A stretch of DNA of 64,000 nt from Rhineura floridana (Eukaryota; Chordata; Lepidosauria; Squamata; Rhineuridae): NCBI RefSeq assembly GCF_030035675.1, contig NC_084486.1, forward strand, positions 63,407,230-63,471,229. The letters run 5' to 3'. The notes beneath the pieces are model-generated. The model saw only the letters and a program-made list of their open reading frames with translations. It was not told the DNA's origin and searched no databases. Position numbers and translations under genes: made by a program. Every line of letters begins with the position of its first letter. Position 1 is the first letter of the stretch. Shown piece after piece: positions 33,970 through 45,274 of the stretch.

Positions 33970-34195
33970 GGGATTCCACTAGCTTTTTAAGATGTACCTG
34001 TTTACATAGGTATCTCTCTCCTGTTTTACCTGAGTCTCCAGTTTTAACTGTAGTGTTGTTTTAATGGAATTGCTTTATTGTATATTTTAATTATGGATGT
34101 TCATGTTTTAATCTCTGTGTGATTGGTTTTTATACTTGTAAACTGCTCAGAAGCCTATTGTGGCTTTAAGCAGTATATGACAGTACATTTTAAAA
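33970..34195 (+). mobile_element. LINE 3' UTR fragment
   Basis: TTTTAAGATGTACCTGTTTA...TTGGTTTTTATACTTGTAAA, CTGCTCAGAAGCCTATTGTG, GCTTTAAGCAGTATATGACA: the L2/CR1-type 3' end without its A-rich tail. Confidence 0.55.
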
Positions 34196-35214
34196 TGTAC
34201 TTGTGGGCTCAAAGTACAGCTTCTGCCATGCAAATGGCATGCTTGTATCTGTCTCATAGTCACTGTCACCTGCTATGTGAATAGGCAGAGATAAATGAAG
34301 GCTGAAGTCCCACATGCATGCACAGTTTGCGGGACACCAGAACATATTTGTCTCACTTCAAAGCTGCCACACAGATGCAAAAAGACATGGTGTTATTAAG
34401 CCAGAGTGTGAACACATCCATAGATTCCTTACAATTATCTGAGAAGTCTTTCAAATATGTGTAATGTGACACATAAAGTGGGTCTCTTTGCCTTGGTAGC
34501 AAAAAAGATTAGGAAGAGAGAATTAGACAAAATTGTCATAAACTGTCTTGGAGATTCAGAGTTTTAAGTTGAAGCTGAGTTTGCCTATAGTAATTTCCCT
34601 GTATTACTTTGTAATGTTTGAAATATTACTTTCTGTACACTTGTATATTTTAATTCTTGTCATAACCTTTGGCTAGTACAATACATTTATTATATTACAA
34701 TTAATTAAATTATTTTTAAATCTTCTTACCTCAGATGGAAGATCCTTCAGTAAAGATTAGGAGCATGATGGTTCTTCAGAAAAGAGAACTCCAAATGACT
34801 AACCCTGGTGAATACATTTGAAGAGGGTGGATCCATCGTCACATGGTGGAGGAGGAAGTTCCCACTTCTGCCATGGCAATAATGTTGTACACCATGGCTG
34901 TCATGTTGTACATGAACCAGGTGTTCCATGTGTATGCCAGATTCCATGAAGGCCCAGTGTGTGTGATTCTTTCCCTCTTTTCTTTAGCCACCAGGATATT
35001 TTTTAAAAAAAATAATAAAATCAAACTAAAGTGGACACAAAAGGTTGTTTATTCTAGATATGACTCAAGAATCACTGATGAAATTAACAGCGATTAGTTT
35101 TGGATCCAACTTCACTGAGGTCAGTGTTAGCAAAAGCAACAGATGTTTTAGAATCCTGCCAGAATGGCTGCTACTCAGCTGATCACAAACTGTAATATGG
35201 CTAAAACATCAGGG
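34196..35214. other. No recognised feature
   Basis: Non-coding. The complementary small ORFs near 34747-35097 contain a local GTTGTAC...CATGGC repeat and no domain. Confidence 0.5.
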
Positions 35215-35216
35215 GG

Positions 35217-35340
35217 GCTTTGGTGTGTTGTATTCAACTCAGCTCTGCTGAGAGTAGGCCCACTGAAATTAATGGGCATGAGTAACTTAGGTCCATTAAT
35301 TTCAATGAATCTACTCTGAGCCAAACTTAGCTGGATACAA
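35217..35340. mobile_element. Palindromic MITE (CTACTCTGAGTAGG family)
   Basis: GTTGTATTCAACTCAGCTCT, GAGAGTAGGCCCACTGAAAT, TAATGGGCATG and the inverse GTCCATTAATTTCAATGAAT, CTACTCTGAGCCAAACTTAG, CTGGATACAAC. Same family as 10698-10815 and similar in length. Confidence 0.75.
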
Positions 35341-35345
35341 CTTTT

Positions 35346-37222
35346 TGACTTTGCATATCCTAGGAAACATTTTTATACCATCTATTTCAAAATTAGGATT
35401 TAAGGAATGTCTAGTTCTCTTGATAAGCTTAAATTCCTACATCTTAGCTAAAGGTGTCTTTGGGTTGGTCTATAATCCTGTACTTAGCTGTGAATGCCTC
35501 AGCTCAGAAGGCAATCCTAGGCATACTTATTTTGCATAAGCTATGTTGAACGCATTGGGACTTTCTCCTGAGTAAACATAAAAAGGATTGGGCTGGCCAC
35601 CCCTTTTATATATTGCTGTCAAGTTTTATACCTCATGCTAAAAACATAGGTTTTCTTATGCGCTAAGATGCTCTTCTGACCATAAGGGCTGCCTTGTTTC
35701 AGTGGAGGAAACTGCTCTGAATGGGCCCTTCATTGCACCTATGGGTTTAGTCCCCCCACTATGAAACTAAAGGAGCAGCCTACACATATAACAGCTTCAG
35801 ATGTACAGTGAAGTGCATATGGGATTCTGAGGCAAAAGCAAAACAATCATTTCCTTCAGTGAACTTAATAGCACATAGTGTATCCTCTCCTCCAGATGTT
35901 GGAGGAGCGGTGAGGGTCTGGCTAACACAACTTTATTCTGCCTTTATAAAACAGTAGACCTCAACCACAATGAACATTGTCAGTGTTATTACGAGTCTGA
36001 AAAAACAGTTTAGGAAAAGAGTTTTGGTTGCCACATGCTATTTTTCTTAGGTATATATCCACAATTCATCAAACATACTATAGCTCAAGCAAAATGCTAG
36101 CTTTCTGGAACACATGGGAAATACAGAAATCATCTTCCAGCCAAAAACTATGCATTTCTAAATTAATTTTTGTTTCAGTGGGAGAGACTGAAGCACATGC
36201 TTCATTCTTCCATCAAATTACAATGGCCTTGAAAGGGCTTAACTTTGACTTGATCCAAAGTTCCAAGTGTTCTTCCTGAATCTTTATTCACTTTTACATT
36301 TTCCACAATGTTAGATTTGAAGATTATAAAACCACAGCCTAATGTTATAACTGACAATGTCTGAGGATAGGATTGGTCTGCTTGAGAGGATATTTAATGT
36401 TATTATCCTTTGATCTTGGCAGCAGACAGTTTTGGAGACTGGCTCTCACAAAAGGTAAACAGAAGAAGGAAAAATATTGAAACCAATAGGTTTTGCAATG
36501 CATTCCTATGCATCTCTGCATGGAAAGAAGTCCCACTGAATTTAGTGATACTAAAGTACAGGATAAGTTCAGGACGGGAGCCTTTGTTTATTATCTGGAA
36601 CTGACAACAGCAAAATTAATTTGTGCAAAAATGCTGTCCTTGGGATTTCTCCTCCTTTTAAAGGGCTTTTTGCTGAATTGCACTGAGTGTTATGAATAAG
36701 CTACAGTGTCAAAATAATCAGTGAATTTTGTATGAATCACTGGAGATGGTTCCATGGGTCAAATATCTAAAACCATTTAATTATGATGTCATCTGTTAGC
36801 TTTAAGGATGATAAATACTGAAAGAAGAAAGGGGTGTACGAAGTGAAATAATGATGCACTGAAAGCAGCAGTTGTGTTGCATTAAATACTAAATTGATTG
36901 CAAGAGACCATTTAAGAAATGATCACTAGTATCTTTACTAGTTTGGAATTAGAAGCCATATCTAGTGCTAATGAAATCAATAACTCAGTTACAATTGCTA
37001 ATGAAATCATCATCTTAAAGTCTTTCATTAAAGTTGGAGATCTCCCCACACCAGGCCCAAAGGTATGGATTTAACTTACAGTTGGAAATTAATTATACAG
37101 CTTTGAAAGTGACCAGAGGTAAAGAAAGCACCCCAATTCACAGCACTGCCACTGTGTTCACAATAGTTGCTCAATTTGTTTCCAAGGACGAAGCAGATGA
37201 TTGTGCCAATAAATGGGGCAAT
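35346..37222. other. Quiet DNA with possible regulatory block at 36.7-37.0 kb
   Basis: No gene or repeat recognised in most of it. At 36964-37012 the word TGCTAATGAAATCA occurs twice about 37 bp apart, next to TTTAATTATGATGTCATC (36776-36793). This looks like clustered homeodomain/bZIP-like sites. Confidence 0.35.
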
Positions 37223-39401
37223 CTATGTATGCCAAAGCTTCTTTTTTTTTTTTCAATAATTTTTATTCAGATTTTCATAAAACATACAAGACGAAATCAT
37301 AAAACATTCAAAGACAAAAAACAAAATCAAAAATAGTTAAACAAAAAAAAAAAAAGAAAAAAAAAAACAAAAATAAAAATTAAAGAGTAAAATATTGACT
37401 TCCCATTTGTCAAAGATCAAATCAGTTATAAGTCTATAATATATAACAATCCTGTCTCTTAAGTCATATTATAAAATCACTTTCCTCCAGTAGTTATCTT
37501 ACTTAATCATCAAATCTCATAAACATTACTTTATTCTTTCCACAAAAAGTCAAAGAGAGGTTTCAATTCTTTAAGAAATATATCTATCAATTTTTTTTTC
37601 CAGATAAGCATATCGATTAATCCATCTCATTACTAATTATGATAATCTTATTGTCATAACCATAGTCAAAATAAACATTTCAATTAATCCATCACATCAG
37701 AATCTGTTAGGTTCAGTAATTTCAGTAGCCATTGTTCTATTATCCCTATTAGTTCCATTTTCCATCTTCCATCTTCAGTAGTCTTGTTAAGTCCAGTAAT
37801 TTCAGTATCCAATCTTCCATTATCAGTATTCCATAATAATCTTGCTGTCAAAGCCATAGTCATATAGTAAGAGTCTGATGGGAATTACCTCTATCCCAAA
37901 TATTTTCTTGCCATCCATTCTGAATAGGTTGCTGAAATACTGCTGTAAAATCATATCTCTGTTCTTTTTTTCAAAATACACTGGGTCATCTCTTGAAAGT
38001 TTTTCCATTGTCACATGGCTGCAGTTAATTCCATAGATTTTCTCTATATTGGGCTCCATCACATCAATCCAGTCCAGAAGATTATCCATGCCATTGATAA
38101 CTTTATCTCTAGAATCTTCATTAATTTCTTCAGAGATAACATTGAGTTCCAAACAATAGATTTTATTTCTAAAGTCCATAGACTCCAAATCTTGTTCCTG
38201 TTCCACGTTTGTTCCAATCTCCGGGATCTCCTCTCTCACAGGGACCCCTGTTCCAGTCTCCAGGGTCTCCTCTCTCACAGGGACCCCTGTTCCAGTCTCC
38301 AGGGTCTCCTCTCTCACAAGGACCCCTATGTCTTTAATCTCCTGTGTCTCCAAACAATAGATTTTGTTTCTAAAGTCCATAGACTCCAAATCTTTTTCCT
38401 GTTCCACGTTTGTTCCAATCTCCGGGGTCTCCTCTCTCACAGGGACCCCTTCCAGGGTCACCTCTCTCACAGGGACCCCTATATCTTTAATCTCCTGCTT
38501 CATTTTACTCAATTCAATTTTCAGCTCCTTACAACCCTGTCGCAGGTTTTGTTTCGTTATCTCAATCTCATCCATTATTTTCTGAAGCATAGTTATTTCC
38601 AGATTCTCAGCCACTTTCTTAATTGCCATTTTAAAAGAAAAATATAGGAAAACCACTTCTTATTTCAGCAACAATTGGGTTAATACTCCAAACTTGGTGA
38701 CATCACAGTATAAACAGAGCAGACAGCCTTATCTCTCCATGCTTAAGTAAACAAAATGCAGTTCCCAGGATCGAAACAATTAATGGCGGTCGTCAGGAAA
38801 CAGATTCGTCAAAATAAAATAGACCAAAAAGAGAGTAGTCTCAGACAATATAATATTCTTCAAAATAAAAATCTGGAATAGAAATCCCTCTTCTGTGTAT
38901 ATCTTTAGAATGCAAATCCAGGACAGCTTTTTGCAACAAAAACAGAGATAAGCTATTAATTAGTGAGTAGCAGAGAGAAGTTATGGCTCCCCAGTGAGAT
39001 GTCAAAAACCGATCAATCTGGCAAATCTCTTTTAAACAGCAACAATTTAAGTCAAGTAAAAGAAAAATATAGAAAGAAGGGTGCTTGCCTGTTAGTGCGT
39101 TCTCTCTTAGAAGATAAGATGAACGTTCGCTTTATCAGATAGAGCTTGTTGTTGAAAATCCGTCCCACCTTCGTCGGCTGGACCTCGTCCCATAAATTAA
39201 TGAGATCTGGTCGTCCCAACAAAAATAGGCTTTGAGGTTAATCTCTTCGTTTCTCCCTACCCGGGAGAAGTTTAATCAGTCAAAAAAAAAAAAAATCTGA
39301 CTGATATATCTGAATAAGCTTCTTTTGAGGCAGGAGCCCGTCTCAAAAGCAGGCACAGGCTAAGTCACCCTTCCCGGAAGCTATGTATGCCAAAGCTTCT
39401 T
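37223..39401 (-). mobile_element. L1-type ORF1-only retrotransposon, copy 2
   Basis: Minus-strand element, about 37242-39380 (about 2.14 kb). CTATGTATGCCAAAGCTTC occurs at both ends (37223 and 39381), a long target duplication. The 3' end shows poly(A) (plus-strand T run at 37242-37252) and AATAAA (inverse at 37262-37267). The 5' end (CTTCCGGGAAGGGTGACTTA reading minus) and both UTRs match copy 1 at 22190-24130. The 0.2 kb size difference is nearly all explained by the longer ORF1. No endonuclease/RT ORF. Confidence 0.88.
37823..38629 (-). CDS. L1 ORF1p-like protein with expanded coiled-coil repeats
   Basis: A 268-residue protein from the ATG matching copy 1 (MAIKKVAENLEITMLQKIMD). The N-terminal coiled coil and the C-terminal part (VISEEINEDSRDKVINGMDN, DIEKIYGIN-like, QQYFSNLFRMDGKKIFGIEV) follow copy 1. 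Between them is an extra block of about 61 residues: DLESMDFRNKIYCLE occurs twice, and a 13-residue unit (VREETLETGTGVP) repeats, a 39-bp tandem near 38225-38335. The frame stays open through the expansion. Function as for copy 1: RNA-binding nucleocapsid-like protein by family, inferred. Confidence 0.75.
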   Translation of the reverse strand: MAIKKVAENLEITMLQKIMDEIEITKQNLRQGCKELKIELSKMKQEIKDIGVPVREVTLEGVPVREETPEIGTNVEQEKDLESMDFRNKIYCLETQEIKDIGVLVREETLETGTGVPVREETLETGTGVPVREEIPEIGTNVEQEQDLESMDFRNKIYCLELNVISEEINEDSRDKVINGMDNLLDWIDVMEPNIEKIYGINCSHVTMEKLSRDDPVYFEKKNRDMILQQYFSNLFRMDGKKIFGIEVIPIRLLLYDYGFDSKIIMEY

Positions 39402-41664
39402 TGGGCATTGCAGTTTGTAGGTGTTGTGAACTGAGGCAACGGTATTCAGCTCAGACTTCAGAAGCTGAATGATGCATTTTGAAGAAAATCAATTCATAAA
39501 CATTTAGGTGCACCCAGTTCAGATCACTTCCATATGTTTGTGTGTGTGTGTGTGTGCACACAATGTCACTGAAGAATATACTTAACATCTTCCTTGAAAA
39601 CAACACTGGACTTAAAAAACAACAACCACACATGCCTTTTCTATAATTCTAAGACAAAACGATTCTCTCCCTTCCAACTCTAGGCATAACAGAGAGGCAA
39701 ATAGCCCATTAACCTTTGACAGAAAAGTTCCTTGTACATCAATGTTTTAGAAATATAGGTACTAAACAATAGGAAATATTAGTACTAAACAAAATAATCA
39801 GAATTAGAAAATGAAAGGGAGTTCCTCTTACAGATCCTACAGCATTTTGTAAGATGGGTGTCATTGGTTAGTTTTAAATTAAATTGTCATGGTTACAGAA
39901 GGCAGAAGGTAAACAGAGGCTTTTTTAGGCGTAGACTTTTATTTCATGATTTTGTGCAAAGTTCTTAATAAATATTTCAGGCCTGATCCAGACCATCTGT
40001 ATGCTCACCATTGGGCTCACACAGCAATTGGAGAAGGGAGATCAGTGATAAAGGGATTCCCTCACACAAGAAGGAAGAGAAGATGGGGCACATAAGTGAA
40101 TGATCCCTTTTTATTTTGCATTTCTCAAAATGCCATTTTTATTTTAGAAACTTAGTAAAGTAATTCCCATCATTTCAATCTTCTTTACTTTTGGAATATT
40201 CTGGTCACTGGGAACAAAATATTTCTAGGGATTTTTTTAAAAAATACATTTGGCTATAAGTTTCCCTCTGAAAAGTATTTTTTTCATAATAAGCATTTTA
40301 AAAAATCTTATATAAGATTTTCTTCATTTAAAAATAAAAATAGATTTAGCTCATACTATCCTTATAGCATCTGTGCAAATTCTTTTCATCTAGTTTTAAG
40401 CATTGATTAAAGAAACCTATACAACATTTCTGTACATGTCTTTTGAAGCAACTGATCAGGGCTTCACAATCAGACGGAAAACAATGTTAACTATTGCATT
40501 GTGAAGAGCATTACATTCTAGACTGCCGGCAGCCTACGCAAGCCAGAGCACTGCGGACATTGGACACTGACACTGTAAATGCAACAACACTTTAGGTATT
40601 TTCACAGTCAGAAAATTATTACAATATGGAAACTATTCAGGCAAAATGAGATGCAGCATCCTGCTGTTGTGTTATAGTACTGTAACGCACAATTGAGGAG
40701 GGTCAGAAGTGTCTTGTGGACAGACTAATACCTTTTCTCTGAGGATATACCCTTTTCCCCAGAACACATGCAGACTGTGGACTATATTGCCTAATAAATT
40801 GGTGGACAACCATTTGTATGGTGGGTCACCAAAATGTGTGTCTGTGGACTGGAAAACTGAAGCAGTGCACTCAGCATCTGAAATTAGAGTCCTCTGACTA
40901 TGTCCCTTTTGATGTATGAAAGCAATTGTTTTTCAGACTACCAGACAAGAACATCATTTGAAAAATGTAAATCCAACCATGGCACAATAGTAGCTTCTTT
41001 CCGCACATAGAAAACTAGCACAAACCTAAAGTGTGTGAATGAAACACCAACAGTGCAAACCTTGCATGTCTACTCAGAAGAAAGTCCCATTAAGTTCAAT
41101 AGAACTTACTCCCAGGTAAGTGTGTATTGGATTGCAGCCTAAGGTTTTGATCTAACCGGTTATGTGTAACTAAGTATGACTAAATAGAGGCAATCTAAGA
41201 AGAAATCAGGAGTGATTGTCTTCAACTAATCACATAGTTTTCATGGACACATGGTTTTCATGGACACATAGTTTTCATGGCCACAGATGTCAATTTGCTA
41301 TCACACATCAAAACTGGCACAAGGATTCTCCAGTCTTTTGTTTTGTTGGTAGTGATGAGGATATGTAAACCTAATCTTTCATCATTATCCATATTCAACC
41401 ACCCTTGGATAAAGACAGAATTTTGATTTTAAGGATAAACACATTTCATTAAATTGGTGGGGATCTTTGCAGACATGATTGTGCATCAGTACTAAAAGGC
41501 AGCCAACTTTGCTATGAAACGCATTACCTAAGTTGCTGAACACTTAATAGGCAGGTTTTCCAAAAAGATTGTCAGCTGATGATGCGAAGGGCACCAGCTA
41601 TTGTTCCATAACTTTGCTCCTCCAGTATTAGGCTACATTGAATAAATAGTTTAACCTGGCCTCT
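39402..41664. other. GPR26 3' flank / probable 3' UTR; (TG)n at 39537
   Basis: Lies directly downstream of the GPR26 stop codon on the minus strand. There is little repeat content: a (TG)n run at 39537-39556 and a GTAAGTCCCATTAAGTTCAA palindromic MITE piece at 41055-41150. Several minus-strand AATAAA words exist (inverse near 39938, 40110 and 40137), so the poly(A) site cannot be chosen. Confidence 0.45.
41055..41150. mobile_element. MITE piece, GGGAGTAAGTCCC family
   Basis: TCTACTCAGAAGAAAGTCCC, ATTAAGTTCAATAGAACTTA, CTCCCAGGTAAGTGTG: imperfect palindrome, the same family as the units in 55040-55890. Confidence 0.7.
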
Positions 41665-41896
41665 TCATTCATTTGCTTGTAAAATACTTCGACTTTGTGA
41701 TTCACTTGTGAGGGCTGATGAATTTATTGAGCTTCTTTTTAGCATCTTGTTTATTATGTCCTTCCATGTCTTCTTGTACTGATGTCGTAACAAAGAGTAC
41801 ACAAAAGGATCTGAAACAGCTTTGCTATAAGCCAAACACTTGGAAATGACTCCCCAGTGTGCGTTGATGGGGACTATGGATGATAATTCTACCAGT
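41665..41896 (-). CDS. GPR26: GPR26 last coding exon (TM7 and C-terminal tail)
   Basis: Orphan class A GPCR, plasma membrane; mammalian GPR26 is reported to raise cAMP constitutively through Gs and is mainly neural. The exon starts after a TTTTCTTGGCAG acceptor (41897-41908), completing an Arg codon split as AG|A. It encodes 76 residues and a TGA stop: LVELSSIVPINAHWGVISKC, LAYSKAVSDPFVYSLLRHQY, KKTWKDIINKMLKRSSINSS, ending ILQANE. TM7 has DPFVY in place of the usual NPxxY, as in GPR26/GPR78. Helix 8 follows (LLRHQYKKTW). From memory human GPR26 reads SHWGVLSKCLAYSKAASDPF here, a strong match. The longer open frame to 41937 runs into the intron. Sister paralogue GPR78 fits less well. Confidence 0.95.
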
Positions 41897-42054
41897 CTGC
41901 CAAGAAAAGAGGGAATATGATCAGATAAACATAACAAGGACTAGAACCCCCTAGATCGAGCATTCTATTCCCACCTGTAGGTAACTCTCTGAGAACAGTA
42001 CAATGACCCATTGCTTGTCCATAGCATCTGGTATTCAGAGTATATTGCCTCTGA

Positions 42055-42207
42055 ACACAGAGCAGACTTTCCCAACGTGGTGATCTCTAGATGCTTTAGA
42101 CTTCAACTCCCATCATACTTCAACATTGGCCATGCTGGATGGGATTTGATGGAAAGTGTGGTCCTAAACATCTGGAGAACACCAGGTTGAGGAAAGCTGA
42201 CAAAGAG
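42055..42207. mobile_element. hAT MITE with TSD
   Basis: The element 42063-42199 starts CAGACTTTCCCAACGTGGTG and ends CACCAGGTTGAGGAAAGCTG, inverted tips of about 20 bp. Flanks ACACAGAG (42055-42062) and ACAAAGAG (42200-42207) match at 7 of 8. The interior has CTTCAACTCCCATCA paired with TGGGATTTGATGGAAAG. Confidence 0.85.
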
Positions 42208-42220
42208 GTTTCCATCTAGC

Positions 42221-42428
42221 TATCTTAGCTGTGAGAGCCAGTATGGTGTAGTGGTTAAGGTGTTGGACTACGACCCGGGAGACCAGGGTTCGAATCTCCA
42301 CATAGCCATGAAGCTCACTGTGTGACCTTGGTCCAGTCACTGCCTCTCAGCCTCATGAAAACCTTATTCATAGGGCCGCCATAAGTCGGAATTGACTTGA
42401 AGGCAGTACATTTACATTTATCTTAGCT
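42221..42428 (+). repeat. Sauria-type SINE (tRNA head, BovB-like tail)
   Basis: SINE 42231-42418 between TATCTTAGCT repeats (42221-42230, 42419-42428). A box TGGTGTAGTGG at 42244-42254, B box GGTTCGAATCT at 42287-42297, then AGCTCACTGTGTGACCTTGG and the tail CATAGGGCCGCCATAAGTCG. The tail closely matches the BovB 3' end near 49662, as known for Sauria SINEs, which borrow BovB machinery. About 70 bp shorter in the middle than the usual consensus as I recall it. Confidence 0.92.
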
Positions 42429-44507
42429 ACAGGTGGGAAAAGATACCATTATCATGAACACTCACCAACACATACAAAAAAAAAGGTATTTATTGTGTCC
42501 ATATGATCATCTAGTGGGGACTGGCCATTTTAAAGCAGATCATTGCAGCCATTTCTGTACAACACTATCTCCCATTTCAAGACAACACTAGACAACATTT
42601 CAAGACAACACTATCAGGAGAAATGGGTGTAGCTGACTCCATTGCTTTTGGAACTATTCCCATGTGAAGGAGTAAATTTATTGTTCATTTAATGTATGCT
42701 ACTCATCTTTGTAAAATCAAGACAACTTACATTAATTAAAGCACTATATGAGATAACAACTACTAATAAAATGAAAATAAAGCAAAGCAATTTCCATGCG
42801 AGATGAAAAACTTATTTAAAATAACATTGTTTTGCTTGTTTCTAAAAAGACAAGCAAGCATGAATAGTGGTGAATTTCAGAAATGGTATTTTGAAACTAC
42901 CATATGATCCATATAATTTTTTCAGGACTGGCAGCATGACTTGGGGAAAAACAGGTATTTAGAATTTTCCTTATTAAACCTTTCTGGGAAATCCCCATAG
43001 GTGATACTATAGGAATGTTATCTATGTGCACATATATATGCCTCTCAAGGAATAATGCTGGACATGCCCCTGCATGAGCTCTGAACTGGACTAAGCTTTC
43101 TGGACTGTGCATTGCCCACTAAGTACACAAGCACACTGATACTTGTAAACTAGAGTGGCCAGATACAAATGTGGACAGGGCTTCTGCAGTTTTAATAGTT
43201 TGCATGACAAGGTACACCTGCTGAAATTTCTCCTTTAAAAGTATTAAAAGGTGTGGGAGCTCCACTTTGATCACCTTAATATAAACTGGGAGATGAAAAC
43301 AGGATCCTCTCAAGCCCCTGTGGGATCTTTTCCACACACAGATGTTGTACCTGTGTAGGGAAAGATCATGCCCTATATGAGCATCAGTCCTCTGGCACAC
43401 CATTATCATTAGTGCAGAGGTAAATCAGAACGGACATATGAACCAAGATTATTTACAGGCACTGTTACCCAAGGGCAACATTTGAAGGTAATGGTATACT
43501 ATTGATTTTAAGTGAACAATTAGTTCCACTTTCTCATAATTACTTTCTGTCAAGCTGTCAGATTCCAGATGGGATTTTCTGTCACATGCTATGATAGCCA
43601 CTCTTGTGTGTAAGATCTCCATTAAGAAGCATTTAAATGTATGCAGGTCATTTTGAGGTTTTTCAAGGAGGCTTTTACTGTTATAGACAGGGGATGAGTA
43701 GAATTCAGATAAGAGCTTAAGGAGTTGCAATGAAGGAAAAAGCATAATTCATACTCTCATGCCTATTTAAATGCTTTCTTTCAATAGGTAGAGTTATTGA
43801 TATTCTGATGGAAGTTGATGAAAGTTCCATGAATAGTTTGAGAGACTAAGGTGCAAAGCGGTTTATATCTTACCCAGTATCAATCAATGTTATAAATTCC
43901 AATTAACCTTTTTATAAAAGAACATCAAGAAGCAATGGCTATTAAAATAAGCATTCAGGAGGAAAGGTTTAGACACATTATGACATTTCCTTGAGTGACC
44001 CATGTTTTTGGAACACAAATCATACCATTTTTATTTTTCAATTGTGTCTGTATTTTTTATCCCTTTTAATATAATTTATATAGTCACACTCTAATCTATA
44101 TCATTAGCTCTAAGTGCACAAGCATATGCTCATAGACTTAAATTAAATGCTTATCTGAGCATGAATGTCATCTATCCACACTACATTGCTTTCAGATGGA
44201 TGTGCATTCAGATGCACAGCAAAATATGCATTTCCATCCACATTCTAATGCAATCAATCACGTATAGTTACATGACTCCGGCTGAATATCATTTAAAGAT
44301 ATCAAACCATTTAAAATAGTTTTAAGCTGGGATCCAAAGCACTGTGTGTGGTGTTTGGCAGCTTCTCCCTTCCAGCTTTAGTTCCCTAGCAATCCCCAGA
44401 AGCCCTTTGAAAGTTTGGGACCCTCCAGAGACAGGAGGGTTGCTGCCAGAAGACAAATTGGCTACTCTCCGCATAGACCCATCACTCTGGATCCCAGCCT
44501 TAGGGTT
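42429..44507. other. Intron 2 sequence, one repeat-like piece
   Basis: 43140-43260 (GTGGCCAGATACAAATGTGG, ACAGGGCTTCTGCAG, CACCTGCTGAAATTTCTCCT) resembles a common reptile MITE. The rest is unique-looking. Minus-strand ORFs of 96-98 codons at 43119 and 43449 have no known domain. Confidence 0.4.
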
Positions 44508-44755
44508 GTATCCAGTGTAGCACTAAGTAAGTGTCCAATCAATGGAATATTTACACTTGCACAACAGGACTTTCCCCCGTTCCCTCCCCCAGCATGCCCC
44601 CTGCGGTCCCCCAATCTGATCCAGAGGGTTGGGAAAAAACCCAGAACATTTTGGTGAGTGCATAGAAAAGACAGGGAAAGATGTCCTATTGTGTAAGCAG
44701 ACATACTTGCACTGACCGGATGCTTACTTAGTGCTACATGAGATACAATCTATAG
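44508..44755. mobile_element. Palindromic MITE (GTAGCACTAAGTAAG family)
   Basis: GTTGTATCCAGTGTAGCACT, AAGTAAGTGTCCAATCAATG at the left pair with CCGGATGCTTACTTAGTGCT, ACATGAGATACAATC at the right. Inner arms TTGCACAACAGGACTTTCCC and GGGAAAGATGTCCTATTGTG also pair. A whole-length palindrome of about 245 bp. Confidence 0.8.
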
Positions 44756-44842
44756 TCTGCAGAAGCATTCTTGGCTCTCGCTACAAGTCTCCCTTTCCCC
44801 AGTCTGACGACTGCTACAATGTATAACTGTGTGTGTGTATGT

Positions 44843-45274
44843 GTGTGTGGTAGAGTTGGAAAGTTCTGTCAGTTTTGGTTCTCTTGGTTTCTCATTTTTC
44901 CAATCTTAAATTCAGTTCCCCACATTTCTGCAGCAATTTGCATTTTTTTTAAAAAAAAAAAGCTCATGAAAATTCTCCAGCATTTTACTGCAAATTTCTC
45001 CAAATAAACACATTTTTGTAGGCAGTTTTGATGAATGTACACATTTTTGCAAGCACTTTCTCATGATATATTACGCTTTGTATATACTCATATATTCATT
45101 TTTATGCACACTTTCCCCATACATATGCATTTTGTAAACATTGGTTAGTGAACTACATTGAAAAATTCAAATAAATGCAAATTTTGAAGGATGGCTGTGT
45201 GTTGATTCTCATATTGTTTCAGAAAGTGCAAACTGAGCACTGAATTGAATTGCTCATCCATCCATAGTGTGTGC
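44843..45274. mobile_element. hAT-type TAGGG-family element with TSD
   Basis: The element 44851-45266 starts TAGAGTTGG and ends CCATCCATA. Flanks GTGTGTGG (44843-44850) and GTGTGTGC (45267-45274) match at 7 of 8. The body matches 15746-16006 plus 17852-18019 and the inverse of 20620-20997. AT-rich, no ORF. Confidence 0.82.

Noticed and set aside
38015-38647. 210-codon plus-strand ORF
   Set aside because: Antisense shadow of the ORF1-like frame of the second L1-type element.
42231-42305. Possible tRNA gene with good A and B boxes
   Set aside because: Followed by a SINE body and a BovB-like tail and flanked by a 10-bp target duplication.
43119-43745. Two minus-strand ORFs (96 and 98 codons) as extra GPR26 exons
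   Set aside because: They lie inside intron 2, whose phase already joins exon 2 to exon 3 exactly; one overlaps a repeat-like piece.
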